Shown piece after piece: positions 1-12,540 of a stretch of DNA of 64,000 bases (the first letter of the stretch is position 1; each line of letters starts with the position of its first letter). The translations under genes were made by a program, and so were the position numbers. The notes beneath the pieces were generated by a model. The model saw only the letters and a program-made list of their open reading frames with translations, ran no database searches and was not told where the DNA came from. The stretch is from Hypomesus transpacificus (taxonomy: Eukaryota; Chordata; Actinopteri; Osmeriformes; Osmeridae), in NCBI RefSeq assembly GCF_021917145.1, contig NC_061062.1, positions 13,216,521 to 13,280,520 of the forward strand. The letters are read 5' to 3'.

Positions 1-2158
1 GAAGCAACATTTGGCAAGCAAACCCACATAGAGACTTAAATCATCTATTCTAATAATACTTATTAAGTAATCAAAGTAATCAAATTACCAATGGCTTTTT
101 GGGGTTAACTGCCTCCAAAACCTAAAATGTTACACCACCTATCGGTCGAAAGATCTAGATTGATCTTGATAGATCTAGATAGATCTGTGTTCTAATTCTC
201 TTCTGTAGAACAGATGGTGAGCAGGGCCTGCCTTCTTTCCTGCTCTGCAGACTTCCTGGGGAAAAGCAGGCAGTTTCACAACAGATTGAGAGGCAGCTCT
301 GGAAACGACTGAAGCTTTGCCAGCACAACGTACTGTACAACCCTGGGCTACATGTCTGCCTGCCCCTTGGCAAACACAGACAAAATACACCCTCCGCCCC
401 CCGTCAGTAGCAGACAGGTCGTCCTGCTCTGCTCTGTCTCCCTTATGGCAGGACAGAAGAATATGTTAGTTTTTTTTTCATGTCTCTTCCAGCTCCACCA
501 CAGTCCTCAGGGAGCTTTTGTGTTCTTTTTGCAGTATTATTTTTCTCCCCGTTCACAGACAGAATGATGAATGGGCCAGACTGTCAGAGGTTTGATGTGG
601 ACTACATGCCTATCACTGCTGTTTACTGGACTCCAAGGGAGCCGGCTCTTAGCCAACAATATGTGTTTGGGTTTAATCTCACGGCTGTGAGACTGTGAGA
701 GCGCTCTGATTTCTCCTTAAGTGTGCCCCTGGGTGGAGGAGCGAAGCTCTGTCTGAGGTGGTCCTTATAGTAATGTGTGGATGAAAGTTTAACTTTCTGT
801 CTCTTCATACTTTGCTGTTGTGTTGTGTCCCTTGGTAGGCGTTTTATTTTGAAAATCTAGTACCACCCTTTTAAACCAATGAGCTTGTCACCCTTAAACT
901 GGAGCAAGTCAGATTGCAGGCAGCAGTGAAGAGAACTTTCTGCTCTAACTGATGCTCCAGTAGGAACACGTTCATGATTATTCTAATTTGTTTATTTTCC
1001 AAAGTGAGAAAAATACAGTCTATGAAAAAGAGCAGAGATGCCAATGTAATGATCGTGGCACTTTATGAATAGTTTATTTGTATGGATGAGAGATTGTGTG
1101 TACGTCCGGAGAGTGGATAGTAACCTATGGCTGTCATTAAGTAAACACTTCCTCCCTGATCTCCCAGTGGAGAGCCTATGAGTCAGTATATTAGTGTTAT
1201 AACCTTATATACAGCTTCCTGTCGTTCAATTTAGCACATTACTATTTGGGGATTTAGGAATATTAACAGTTTCACTCCATATATTCAGTATTTCACTGCA
1301 ACCACACCCTTCTCTTTAACTGCTATGACAGAGAGCCTGAGATGTAATCAGAGGCTGGTTGGAATTGGAAACGGTATCTTCTGCCAGTATCTATCTGTCC
1401 TTGGGGGTGGATGTTTGCCTTGGACTGCTGCTTGACCCCAGATAAACTGTAGATTTAGTTAGTGATGAGTCGACAGGGTGTTGGTCTTGTCGTGTCTGGT
1501 TTGGGGTGGATGTGGACCATGTGATCCACAGGGTAATGAAGTGTGTTACAGACATCAGGTCTTACCCAACGTACCCCAGGGGGGTCGTTATCTACTTAAT
1601 CATTGTTAAATTTAACAGCTCACCAGTTCATTACAGCAGTGGCATATGTCTGCTGAGACACAGATGGTAAAATGACTCTCTGAAGAATTCATCAGATATA
1701 TCACTACGTCCTGTAGAAGGTTCAAGTCATGAGATCAAATCAAATCAAACCGTGTTTTTTTTTGCTCACCATAGTTTGCCACTATTTTGTTATTGATTCA
1801 TTTCAATTGCAATTGCAATTGGACCAAATTGTGTCTAAATTCATTCCTGATTCTGATGTCACCTTCCCCTGAGAAATGAACAAATTATACAGTTCTTTAG
1901 CTTTGTGAATATTTACACTGATGAACAGTTCAGTCTGAATGAATATCAAATTGAATCTACAGTCTGTATGAATAGCTGTTTTCATTTTCCATCTCCTGCC
2001 TTCCTCCTGGCTCCATTTCCCACTCCCAGGCGGGGAACCAGCCTGGCCTGTATCTGACCTCTCTCTTACGAAGATTATGAATAAGATAATATGATGCTCG
2101 TAGAGATCTGCACCCATAATTGTCATAAATTAGGGAGGGGATTTCACCTTCAGCTGTC
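1..2158. other. Gene-free sequence upstream of dlk1
   Basis: No open reading frame with a recognisable domain or a plausible splice pattern was found on either strand. A short cluster of AGATCTAGAT-like units lies at about 150-190. The rest is AT-rich unique sequence with short homopolymer runs. A distant exon or enhancer cannot be excluded. Confidence 0.5.
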
Positions 2159-2658
2159 NNNNNNNNNNNNNNNNNNNNNNNNNNNNNNNNNNNNNNNNNN
2201 NNNNNNNNNNNNNNNNNNNNNNNNNNNNNNNNNNNNNNNNNNNNNNNNNNNNNNNNNNNNNNNNNNNNNNNNNNNNNNNNNNNNNNNNNNNNNNNNNNNN
2301 NNNNNNNNNNNNNNNNNNNNNNNNNNNNNNNNNNNNNNNNNNNNNNNNNNNNNNNNNNNNNNNNNNNNNNNNNNNNNNNNNNNNNNNNNNNNNNNNNNNN
2401 NNNNNNNNNNNNNNNNNNNNNNNNNNNNNNNNNNNNNNNNNNNNNNNNNNNNNNNNNNNNNNNNNNNNNNNNNNNNNNNNNNNNNNNNNNNNNNNNNNNN
2501 NNNNNNNNNNNNNNNNNNNNNNNNNNNNNNNNNNNNNNNNNNNNNNNNNNNNNNNNNNNNNNNNNNNNNNNNNNNNNNNNNNNNNNNNNNNNNNNNNNNN
2601 NNNNNNNNNNNNNNNNNNNNNNNNNNNNNNNNNNNNNNNNNNNNNNNNNNNNNNNNNN
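2159..2658. other. Assembly gap (500 N)
   Basis: Exactly 500 consecutive N. A round number usually marks a scaffold join of unknown true size. It lies just before a long polypyrimidine tract, which is a likely reason for the failed join. Confidence 0.98.
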
Positions 2659-2908
2659 GTCATATTGTCATAAGAGAATTCTCTATCTTTCTGTCACCAG
2701 CGTGTTCTTTCTTTACAAACACATTCTCTATCTTTCTCACTTTTTTTTCTCTAACACACATTCTCCATTTCTCTATTACTCTCTGCTCTCTCTCTCCCTA
2801 ACTCTTGCCTCTTTCTTTCCTACCATCTCATTCCTCTCTCCCCCACTCGCTCTACCTTTGTATCGGTCGGTCCCCACACCTCACTGTCTCCTTTTTTCTC
2901 CATCCTTT

Positions 2909-2936
2909 GTCTCTCTCTCCTCTCTCTCCTCCTCTC

Positions 2937-2990
<54 letters not shown>

Positions 2991-3019
2991 TCTCTCTCCT
3001 CTCTCCTCTCCTCTCTCTC

Positions 3020-3058
<39 letters not shown>

Positions 3059-3059
3059 G
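2909..3059. repeat. (CT)n / TCTCTCC polypyrimidine microsatellite
   Basis: Almost pure CT dinucleotide and CTCTCTCC tracts on the + strand. Serine/leucine-rich reading frames here on the + strand, and Arg/Glu-rich ones on the - strand, are artefacts of the repeat. Confidence 0.95.
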
Positions 3060-3604
3060 TACATCAGTCCACAGTCCCAATTCTACCATCAATCCCTTTG
3101 AAGAGGCAGAACCTCTCTTTCATCAAAAGAAAGACTCTTTAACATTACATTTAAAGATGGAGGGGCCCTCAAGGACAGGGAATGAAAGTGCTCAGGTAAG
3201 AGACCACTGGATAAATCAATAGAAGACCCCCCCCCTTTTATAAAGGAACTACCCATTGACAGTATTGGTCTCAACAAAAGAAGCCAGAAGTACACTTAGA
3301 AAATTGAGGTTTGGAACTAAGTTCTGGTGATGAGGCATCCTAGCTTTTGAGTATGTAATGTTGTTTATACACACAAACACACACACAATACACCAACAAC
3401 AGGAACAGGAGCTACTAGGAGTGTAATCTTAACAACTTATGCTTGGTTGGTGTGGAACTGCTGGCCACACATGTATTACAGAGAATGATGTTGCAGTTAT
3501 CTTCAGTCAGATGTGATGGGAAGCTCACTACAGCATGATTACATGGATTCCTAGGCCCTTCAGAAGGCTGACCAGATCAGGAGATAGTCCCATTCATTTT
3601 CACC

Positions 3605-3895
3605 CGCCTCTACTTCTGTCCCCTTGTCCCTTCCCCTCTCTTCCCCCTCCCTTCCCTCTCCCTTCCCCTCCACTCTCTTCCCCCTCCCTATCCTCTCCCT
3701 TCCCCTCCCCTCTCTTCCCCCTCCCTTTCCTCTCCCTTCCCCTCCCCTCTCTTCCCCCTCCCTTTCCTCTCCCTTCCCCTCCCCTCTCTTCCCCCTCCCT
3801 TTCCTCTCCCTTCCCTCCCCTCTCTTCCCCCTCCCTCTCCTCTCCCTTTCTGCCCTCCCCTCCCCACTCCTCTTCTCCTGCCCTCTCCTCTTATC
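3605..3895. repeat. 37-bp polypyrimidine minisatellite
   Basis: The unit CTCTTCCCC recurs at 3674, 3711 and 3748, giving a 37-bp period over roughly six degenerate copies. Nearly every base on the + strand is C or T, so the tract could form triplex (H-DNA) structure. No gene is present. Confidence 0.9.
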
Positions 3896-4030
3896 TCTGT
3901 GTGTTGTGCCACCAGTGGCTCGTTCAGTTTTTAGAAATCATTTAAACCCTCATGAGACCATGGAACCATAGAGGTAGTAATAAACTATATGTTATTGCCA
4001 GAGGTCTGTGAAATATACCAGCATGATTTT

Positions 4031-5049
4031 ATGGAGTTAGATTAGTTTCATAATTCAAACAAACAAACGCAACACGATTCAAACAAATTTAACACGATCC
4101 AAACAAACGTAACACGATTCATACAAACATAACACGATTCAAACAAACAAACGTAACACGATTCAAACAAACGTAACACGATTCACAAATGTATTTTGTG
4201 ATTCACAATTGTAACGCGATTCACAAATAAATGACCCTATTACATTCGTTTGCAACCTGACAAACACAAGTTACAAATCCCTGCATTCGTTGGTGTGAAT
4301 CCTTGCATTCGTTCGTGTGGATTTTTGGAACTTTCCTGACGCGCTTTGATCCACAAATGCATTTTTTCTAAAAGATATCCTCAGCAGCCTATCAGATCGT
4401 CTCTTCCAATTTTAGCCAATCATATTAACGTGTCTATGTGGACTTCAACAACCTGCCATAATGACGGACATCGTCTCCTTCAGATAATGAGCAATGTCGT
4501 CTGGTAGCATGTAGGTGAAATATTGCTTGTTAATCTTATTAAACCGATGATCATACCTGATTAAATATTGTTGAGAATGGCAGGATTCATGTTTAGTCAT
4601 TTTCCGTGTTTCCTAGGCTAACGCAGAGCCCGTCTACCCATATTAGACATTCTCCGGTGATTGGCTAAAATTGGAAGAGACGATCTGATAGGCTGCTGAG
4701 GATATCTTTTAGAAAAAATGCATTTGTGGCTCAAAGCGCGTCAGGAAAGTTCCAAAAATCCACACGAACGAATGCAAGGATTCACACCAACGAATGCAGG
4801 GATTTGTAACTTGTGTTTGTCAGGTTGCAAACGAATGTAATAGGGTCATTTATTTGTGAATCGCGTTACAATTGTGAATCACGAAATACATTTGTGAATC
4901 GTGTTACGTTTGTTTGAATCGTGTTACGTTTGTTTGTTTGAATCGTGTTATGTTTGTATGAATCGTGTTACGTTTGTTTGGATCGTGTTAAATTTGTTTG
5001 AATCGTGTTGCGTTTGTTTGTTTGAATTATGAAACTAATCTAACTCCAT
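4031..5049. mobile_element. Palindromic foldback-type DNA element, about 1.02 kb
   Basis: Two near-perfect inverted arms of about 392 bp (4031-4422 and 4658-5049) flank a 235-bp centre. Each arm begins with ATGGAGTTAGATTAG, then contains a run of AACACGATTCAAACAAACGT-like subrepeats, then unique sequence ending in TTTTAGCCAATCA. The flanks are ATGATTTT on the left (4023-4030) and ATGATTTG on the right (5050-5057), a 7-of-8 match that fits an 8-bp target duplication of hAT type. There is no transposase reading frame, so it would be non-autonomous. The superfamily assignment is inferred from the duplication length only. Confidence 0.85.
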
Positions 5050-5057
5050 ATGATTTG

Positions 5058-5720
5058 CGTACATACATTCATCTGAGTAGTACTGAAATCTGTATATATC
5101 AATATTGGTTTATATATTGAATGTGTGTGGTGACTGATTGACTACAGTATGGACACCCTCAGCACCAAAGTCAGGATGGATGAGCCAGAGCTATTGTGCT
5201 GTGTGACAGTCACGAGTCAGGCCAGCCAGTTGTGCATATGTGCTTTCCGTGCAAAAAGTAAGGCTAAAGATGTCCCCTGATAATCTTCTCCCTATGTCCT
5301 GGAATATCTGCCAATGGAAACAAAGGTGTGATTAGGTCGTTAGACTGCGCTACACTACAGCATTGGGCAGGCATGGAAATAAAACTGCAGTAACTGGCAG
5401 GGAACAGAAGAAAACACAAGAAGTAGCATAACAAAAGAAAAGATATATGCATATATCAAATGCAAATTTATCAACAATATTTTGAATACAGGTTACTGAA
5501 ATAATTAAACATATGTTTTAGACTGAATTGACAATGTTTTGGGGCTCTGTCTGCATTGCATTACATACAATTAATTATGAACAGAGGGTATAGGAATGAT
5601 TTCAGTGAATGTGTAAGCCAGAGTGACCTTTCGTTGTGGGAAACATTCCCTTTACATAAGAGGTGCATGGTTGTGCCCGGCTATTTTCTCCTTGTGTTTC
5701 AGGGGGTCAGACCGCTGGAC
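5058..5720. other. Unique sequence between foldback element and dlk1 promoter
   Basis: AT-rich sequence with no coding signal. It would include the proximal upstream region of dlk1, but no clear factor-binding cluster was recognised. Confidence 0.4.
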
Positions 5721-5724
5721 AGCT

Positions 5725-5921
5725 CCTTTCCCTAAATAAGGTGGGAGGAGCGTTGCACGGGGACCACGACGATGCAGTCTCTTCACACACAATAAATGAT
5801 CTCCTCACCGAAAAAGCTTCCAATGTGTATGTTCAATAAATTCTGCTGTACCACGTGGAAATTCTTTAACAAACGCAGAATGACCCTCCTCGGCGGAAAG
5901 CGAAACAACGACGCAACATAG
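5725..5921 (+). promoter_or_regulatory. dlk1: Candidate dlk1 core promoter and non-coding first exon
   Basis: An AT-rich CTAAATAAGG box at about 5732-5741 sits upstream of a GC-richer stretch that ends in a good splice donor, ATAG|GTAAGG, after base 5921. The matching acceptor TTTTGCAG ends at 6301, and the exon from 6302 carries the ATG at 6330. This suggests a 5' untranslated exon and a short first intron of about 380 bp. The transcription start is not proven. Confidence 0.45.
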
Positions 5922-6329
5922 GTAAGGCGCTAATTATTGTTTATTTTCCCAAAGTTGTTTCTTTATCCATGGAAACCTGGAGTTTTGTCATGCCAATTTT
6001 CCTTTTGTGTCTGTGCTGTGCGTAACGGTTAGCCTACATGCTTTATGGGTGCATGACTCAGAAGAGCGCATTCTTATAGAAGCGGACATTGGTTTCAGGT
6101 GCGATGTTGAATCCAGGCATAATTATGATACCTGCAGCTGTGCAAACATGGTAGGGTATACCTGCATCAACTTTTTAAAAACATCAACCTGTTCTTCGAG
6201 ACTATGGACCGGACACACTGAGCGCAGTAGCTGTAAAATAATCCACTGATTGCTGACAAAAAATTAGACTAACGATTCCACAAATTTTAACCATTTTGCA
6301 GGAAAAGACGGTTTTAGCTGGAAATTAGG

Positions 6330-7699
6330 ATGTGCCTGTCGACGTGGTGCTTATTTCTGTGCGTGACTGTTGGAATCGCCAAAGGTAGGCTAATAAGGAA
6401 TGTATGTATTCGTTGACTTTATAATTAGTGAGATATGTAGTTATTGGAACATTTCGCCTAAAATTAAACGTTAACATTTTAAACATTATCCCCTTGGGGC
6501 TTCTGCTAATATTGGCTAATTAGCACATAGTGATTGATTTTACATGTTTTTAAACAATTTAGATGTTCCTTATTTGGTTTTTGTTTCTGGTGTCTGTCAT
6601 GTTAAAAGGTTTTGAATGCAGTGCAGGGTGCAACCTAGAGAACGGGTACTGTGAAAAACCAGAGGAATGCAGGTACAAAGACTGTCATTCATCTTGATGT
6701 TCATACAGTTGATCCTGTGCCTAGCCTAGTTTTTAACGCTTTGCTGGGTTAGTTTGTAATTTGTAACTCAACATTGAAGGTATATTTTCATACAATAAAA
6801 TGCTGAAACCTTTCATTTAATTTTATTGTCACATTTATGTAATTTTGAATAACACTCAGCTGTCAAGGTTTGGAGATACAGGATTAGACATCACACATTC
6901 TCAATCTCATGCTTCCCAACCAATTGATTATATCTGAAATCTTAACTTAATTTTAAAAAAGGAGGATAATCTAAGCCCTGACACCTGTACCATGGGTTCC
7001 CAGCGGAGCGATCTAGCTCAAGATCAGCCATGGCTCCTTTGTGTTATTTGTTGTTTTTCAGGTGCCATCCAGGCTGGCAAGGTGCCACCTGCAACCAGTG
7101 TGTTCCCTTCCCCGGCTGCTTGCATGGCTCCTGCCAGCATGCCTGGCAGTGTGTGTGTGAGGATGGCTGGGTAGGCAGCCTGTGTGACCACAGTAAGTTC
7201 CTTCTGAATGACCTCCAGGGCTTGAGGGGAAATACTGTGTTGTGTGAGAGAGGATGCTTACAAGCTGAGACGTTGCTGAAAACAAAGAGAATTTGAAGAC
7301 ATAAATCACTATAGAGGATTTGCATATAAACTGTATAAACAGTATATATACAGTATATTTGTGCTACTTATACCGTAGCTATATGTATGGACATAATTTG
7401 TTTGTGGGGGCATGTGTGTTGATGTCACTGAAGGTCTTTCTTTCATACAGTATATTATATACAGATTATATGTATTCTTAAATATATGTATACTTAAATA
7501 TAGATGATGTTCCTCTACATGTATATTTATACATGTTGGTTGCTTTAATGTCAGATAAAGATGTGTCTTCTAAATGTTAGTCTGCTGGCCAGGGGAATTT
7601 TCTCAGGCTACAGTTACTAGACTCACAGAGGTACTTTTTGATCTTTAATGCTGCATATATATTACTTTTTATATCTCAAGCCAAGTGAAAAAATGAGAC

Positions 7700-7730
<31 letters not shown>

Positions 7731-10007
7731 CGGAAGGATCTTGGAAGGTGGAAAGATAAAGCTTTTCCCTCCGAAATTCAGCCTGTCAAACTACAGTATC
7801 TTTCTGTAGTTTGGTAGAAGGTTTGTTTATTTAACCTCGGACAGGGTGATAAAATGCTGTGTGTCTGCATTTGAGTGTGTGCGTGCATGTCTTTAGGTGT
7901 GCCTGAGTGTATGTATGCGTGCAGTGTGTTTGCATGCACAAGCGTATCTGGGTACAGTACTAATCATAAAAACCTCACCTGCATTTTTCAGACACAAACC
8001 TGTGTTCGTCCAAGCCCTGCTCTGGTAATTCCACTTGCATAGAGACAGGAGAGGGGGGTTACTTATGTGTGTGTCCACCAGGCTACGCAGGGGACAGCTG
8101 CCACTTGAGAAAGAGCCTGTGTTTGACTGACAGGTAAGGAGGACCTATAGTATTTGATGCTTTCATTTGAATTTTCTTATTAGGTTTAGGCAATCTCTTA
8201 GAGTTAAGCCTCATTTACCAAGATTACAGACATGCTGAGGCCGTGCAGGAATCTCTCTCCTGTCCTTCAAACCTGTGCTGATGGTTCACCAGGGAGTGAA
8301 AGGCTGTCTTAACCTGCCAGACCCTCTGAGCCTGGCTGTGTTGAACTTTGTTAGGCTCATTGGGGTATTGACTCTGAAAGGCCCACCTGAAATCCAATTA
8401 TTTTCTGTCACTAGCCACCTGAGTCACCTGGCTCAATATGTTATCTCTGTTTCAGTTCTATTTAAATCTTGTAATTAGATTGTTATAGCATGGGCGATAG
8501 CTGCCTGTGGACCTCTGGGAATTCTTAATCACCATCTCTGTTGAGCATGGAGCTCGGTGTAAGTTCTATTAATCAGCGTTAGAACGAGCTTCCAGAAACG
8601 TGGTGTGAATCTGCAGATATGTTTATAAGAAAGATAGCAGGCAGAGGTGCTAGAATAAATCCCTGGAATAAATGATTGGCTGTTCTCTCGTAAGCTTTCA
8701 GTCACAACCTTATCTGTACCTAATAACAGCGCGATTGATCAGACAAATAATGATAATTCTCTCATGGTGAGTACTGTGATGGTAAAATTATTACTGAATC
8801 ACAGGTTTTACCATTGCATTTTATGACTACAGTTCATCCCATCCATGCAGATGAGACTGAGTATCACAATGAAAGCCTTTTCAGTGAAGGTCTACTCTGA
8901 ATGTTCTCTTGCGTCACAAATCATTGCAGGCAGCAATTGTCTCAAGGTAATCAGACAACTCCTCGCCCTTTATTTCTTCTTTCTCCCTTGTTTTTTTCTC
9001 TTTGTCTCCTCTCGCTCTCTCTCCTTTTTTTATCCCTTATTTTGCCTCTCCTCTTCCCTCTCTCCTCCCCTCTCTGCTTCTCCCTGTCCTTTAGTTCTCC
9101 TTGTCAGAACGGAGGCTCTTGTAGGGACTCAGGGGGCTGGGCAGCCACCCCCTCCTGTCTCTGTACCCCTGGGTTCTCCGGAGACTTCTGTGAGATGGGT
9201 GTCACTGACAGCTGCCAGTCCAACCCTTGTCTCCACGGAGGGAGCTGCACAACAGACAACCACAACCAAACATTCAGATGCTTTTGCACTGCTGGATTTA
9301 CTGGGCCAACCTGCAATTCCACAGACGCCTCCCCCTCCTTTCCTTCCTCCTCTTCACCCTCTTCCTCACCGCCCTCTTCCTCCTCCAGCTCTTCCTCCTC
9401 TTCACGCTCCTCCACATCCTCATCCGCCACAGAAGCTGTCTCTGCCTGTGCCAGCCAGCCTTGTGCACACGGTGCCAGCTGCGTACTTCTCACAGACGGA
9501 ACCATCCACTGTGTTTGTCAACCGGGGTTTTCAGGAGCCACATGTACCCACCAGCACAAGGCCAAGAAAGCTAAGAGGCCAGACGGACGAGCCTTCGATT
9601 CCCAGGGTCACGGCCAGGGCCTCCCTCTTCCCCCACAGCACTACTCTCTCCCTGCCCATGCTTTCCACAAGCTACTGCGTCCACCAGAGAGGGACCTGCT
9701 GAAGATCACCCTGAGGGAGAGGGTGCAGGGCTCAGGGGGCCTGGTGAACCAGGGACAACTTCTCTGCTTCGGCCTGCTGGGCCTCCTCACCTGCCTGGTC
9801 ATCCTGGGGACCACGGGCATCGTGTTCTTTGGCCGCTGCGAAGCGTGGCTGGCCAACGCTCGCTACAGCCAGATGGTGCACCACCAGAGGGAGCAGCTGC
9901 TGAGGGAGGTGGGGAGGGAGGGGGATGAGGGCGGACACTCAGTCAACATCATCCTGCCAGAGAAGATCAAACTCACCAGCTTTGGAAGACACTACACTTC
10001 CATTTGA
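6330..10007 (+). CDS. dlk1: Delta-like non-canonical Notch ligand 1 (five coding exons)
   Basis: Coding exons: 6330-6384, 6609-6672, 7062-7192, 7992-8133, 9095-10007. All junctions are GT-AG and in phase, giving 434 residues. A signal peptide (about 1-19) is followed by six EGF-like repeats beginning near residues 22, 54, 86, 127, 166 and 249. A basic juxtamembrane segment precedes a transmembrane helix (353-377) and a 57-residue tail. There is no DSL domain, so it is a DLK-type non-canonical ligand, a membrane protein that modulates Notch signalling and progenitor differentiation. Assignment to dlk1 rather than dlk2 rests on linkage to dio3, ppp2r5c and dync1h1. Two oddities are a 42-residue serine-rich linker (207-248) between EGF5 and EGF6, and a C-terminus ending T-S-I that looks like a PDZ ligand. 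Confidence 0.93.
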
Positions 10008-11099
10008 CTCCAGGACCCTCTGGTTGCTTTTTCCCTTTCTCTCCTGAATGTGTTTTGAATGACAAAAGATTGTGGCCCTGGACCTAATTAAATAGTGCAT
10101 TAACACTGTGTGACTCTGTGTTTGAATGTAAGGACTAAAAAGTATTCAGTGATGATACAGTTCCACCAGTGTGAATGGCTACAGTGACATATTTAGAAAT
10201 ACTTCACCAAACTACACAACAGTGTGAATAGAATTCTGATATACTGCATTTTTGTGGACTGTGCCCATTGTGGAAACTAGACTAGAATGTTCCCTTGGAA
10301 GATTGGAGGGTCCTGTCTGGTTCTGAAGGTGAACTGGAGGTGAATGTATGAATGTCAAAACACGTGGATTTTCAGGATTTAATCAAGCCTGCATTCAGTC
10401 ATGACAGTATTGTTTTATTTGAGATGTTAACTTAATTACGATTTTAGTGTTGTTGGGTGGTATGATGTACTGTTAGTGCAGCTACATTCTTTGTCTTGAA
10501 TCTATTCTTGTTCTTCGTTTGTCTTTGATATCCTTTAGCCTTCGGGGCTGAAGCTTTAACTGTACTTTGTACTGTATTTTTGCATTTCATCCACAATTTA
10601 TCCTTTTGGGAATGTAATTCAAATAGTAATTTAACTATCGTTTTCTCCTTTAGAGACGTGTGTTTATCTGATTCCTGCAGTCCTCTTGACTTGTTGTATT
10701 TTTGAGAACGGTCCCACTGTATGGGATGTGTTTGAGGATTCATACGCGATATTATGGGATGTTTGAGGTCAAACACTTCTCTCTGGGATGTGGGTGGCTG
10801 TTGTTTATAGCTCAGCCTCTTTTCAGGAAGAAGCTGAGGAAGGAAAAATGGGAAGGTTATGTTCTGGAATATTAATCATAAGAAAATGACCTACATGATG
10901 AGTGATCATAAGAACATAATATTCCAAAAGTCATACAATGTATAGTAAATAATATACATGTGAAGTTTGGATGTGACAGTTTCATTAGTAAAGTCTGTTT
11001 GTTCATATACAGTGAAAGATTACTTTCTTTATGACAGTGAACTCATGCGTAGATAGGATATTGCCTTTGCTGTATTTTTCCATTGCCTTTCATAATAAA
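10008..11099 (+). terminator. dlk1: dlk1 3' UTR with poly(A) signal
   Basis: About 1.1 kb of AT-rich sequence follows the dlk1 stop. A canonical AATAAA at 11094-11099 is the clearest polyadenylation signal. The reading frames inside it have no recognisable domains. An earlier poly(A) site is possible. Confidence 0.55.
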
Positions 11100-12070
11100 T
11101 GATAGAAACATCTGTACCTGGAGAGCAGATTTCTGTTATTGTTTCCAATTAGTCTTTCAAATAAATCTGCACAATATTTCAACACCCTGAGTCATTGTTC
11201 TAGTAATTATACCTCTGCCATGCAGCAGCTTCCTTTCTGGCACCGTGGCCCTTGTGGAGCTTGTTGCTAGAGCTGCTAGAGCTGCTTGTCCAGAGCTGCT
11301 AAAGCCCTCACAGAGAGCAACATCTTCCCAGCACACACACATGAAGTGTAGTCCTACTGAAAATCATGCCGGCTGAGATGTTATCTTGAGCAGTCTGCCT
11401 TAGTGGCCTGCAACACACCGTTTCATGGAGGTTGAACGCTCGCAGACTGTCCCAGCCTGGGTCAAAGGAAGGGAGAGTTCCCTGGATGTAGATTGATGCT
11501 GCTGCATGTCACAGCAGTGACTTGGGGAAGGTGTTTACCTCCAGACTAGCTTGTATCTATGTGTGTTAAGGCAGCTCAGTGTGCTCCCAATCCCTTTCCC
11601 CTCCCTACTCTGAATCAGCCAGCAAAGTTTTTTACTCGGTCTGTGTCTCCACCATGTGGTTAGTCACAAGCTCAGCAATATTTGCACCAAAACTGATCTC
11701 CTACTGTAATTAGCTCCGCATTGATTAATTCATGAATTGTCTTTTTCTATCATTTGAGTGTTAGACTCACGTCTAATCTAGACTCAAGTAATCCAACGTT
11801 TTTATATTGAGTGCTGCTCCACAGAACAATGTGTCTGCACCCTGTAGAATCCAATGTCTACAGTTTTTTTTTTTTTTTTACTTATTTTGCAGGGCTTCAT
11901 ATTTATATAGAATCATATTAGCAACATCTTAACCAACATTTTCATGAATTCCCTATGGAGTTAACACTGTTAACACAGTAGTCTGAATTTGCTCTGGGCC
12001 AGCATAAGAGTTCTGTTGCTGAATTCTGACAATTGCAAAATGTAATGAAGTGAAAGAGCCACAGGGAAGG
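11100..12070. other. Intergenic sequence downstream of dlk1
   Basis: No gene, RNA gene or recognised mobile element was seen. A run of T at about 11866-11880 is the only low-complexity tract. Confidence 0.4.
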
Positions 12071-12071
12071 C

Positions 12072-12146
<75 letters not shown>
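12071..12146. repeat. (GA)n microsatellite
   Basis: About 37 uninterrupted GA units. Probably polymorphic in length. Confidence 0.97.
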
Positions 12147-12149
<3 letters not shown>

Positions 12150-12540
12150 AGACATGCAGGAAGTCAAAGCCTTCAAAGCCTTAGCCTATCTGGCTTACAC
12201 TCCACACGCTCAGCCAATGGGGCGGTCCCAAAATTGTAATACAACACATTACATTCATCCTCACACACAGTCACAATGCCCTCTGAGAGAAGCAGTGCCC
12301 CAGATCGACCTACATCGTAGACTCAGCACGCAGGGATCCTTGGAGAGTTGGAAAGAAAGATTTAATGTACCTACCGCTCTTTTCTAGCACCTCGGGGACT
12401 CTGAATATCATAAAAGCCCCTAGTGTCTCGACATTAATTAAAAGGACATTTTATAGAGCTTGGTACATTGCAGCATAGAGACTGTGTGTTTGTGCACAAC
12501 CTCAAACCGTCCTCCTGAAAACTCAGGTGCTCGAATGTTG

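Noticed and set aside
2091..2801. 236-codon frame across the N gap
   Set aside because: Most of it is N; the real bases at both ends show no domain.
8845..9702. 285-codon + strand frame overlapping dlk1 exon 5
   Set aside because: It is the +1 shadow of the EGF-coding exon and begins within the intron; it has no domain of its own.
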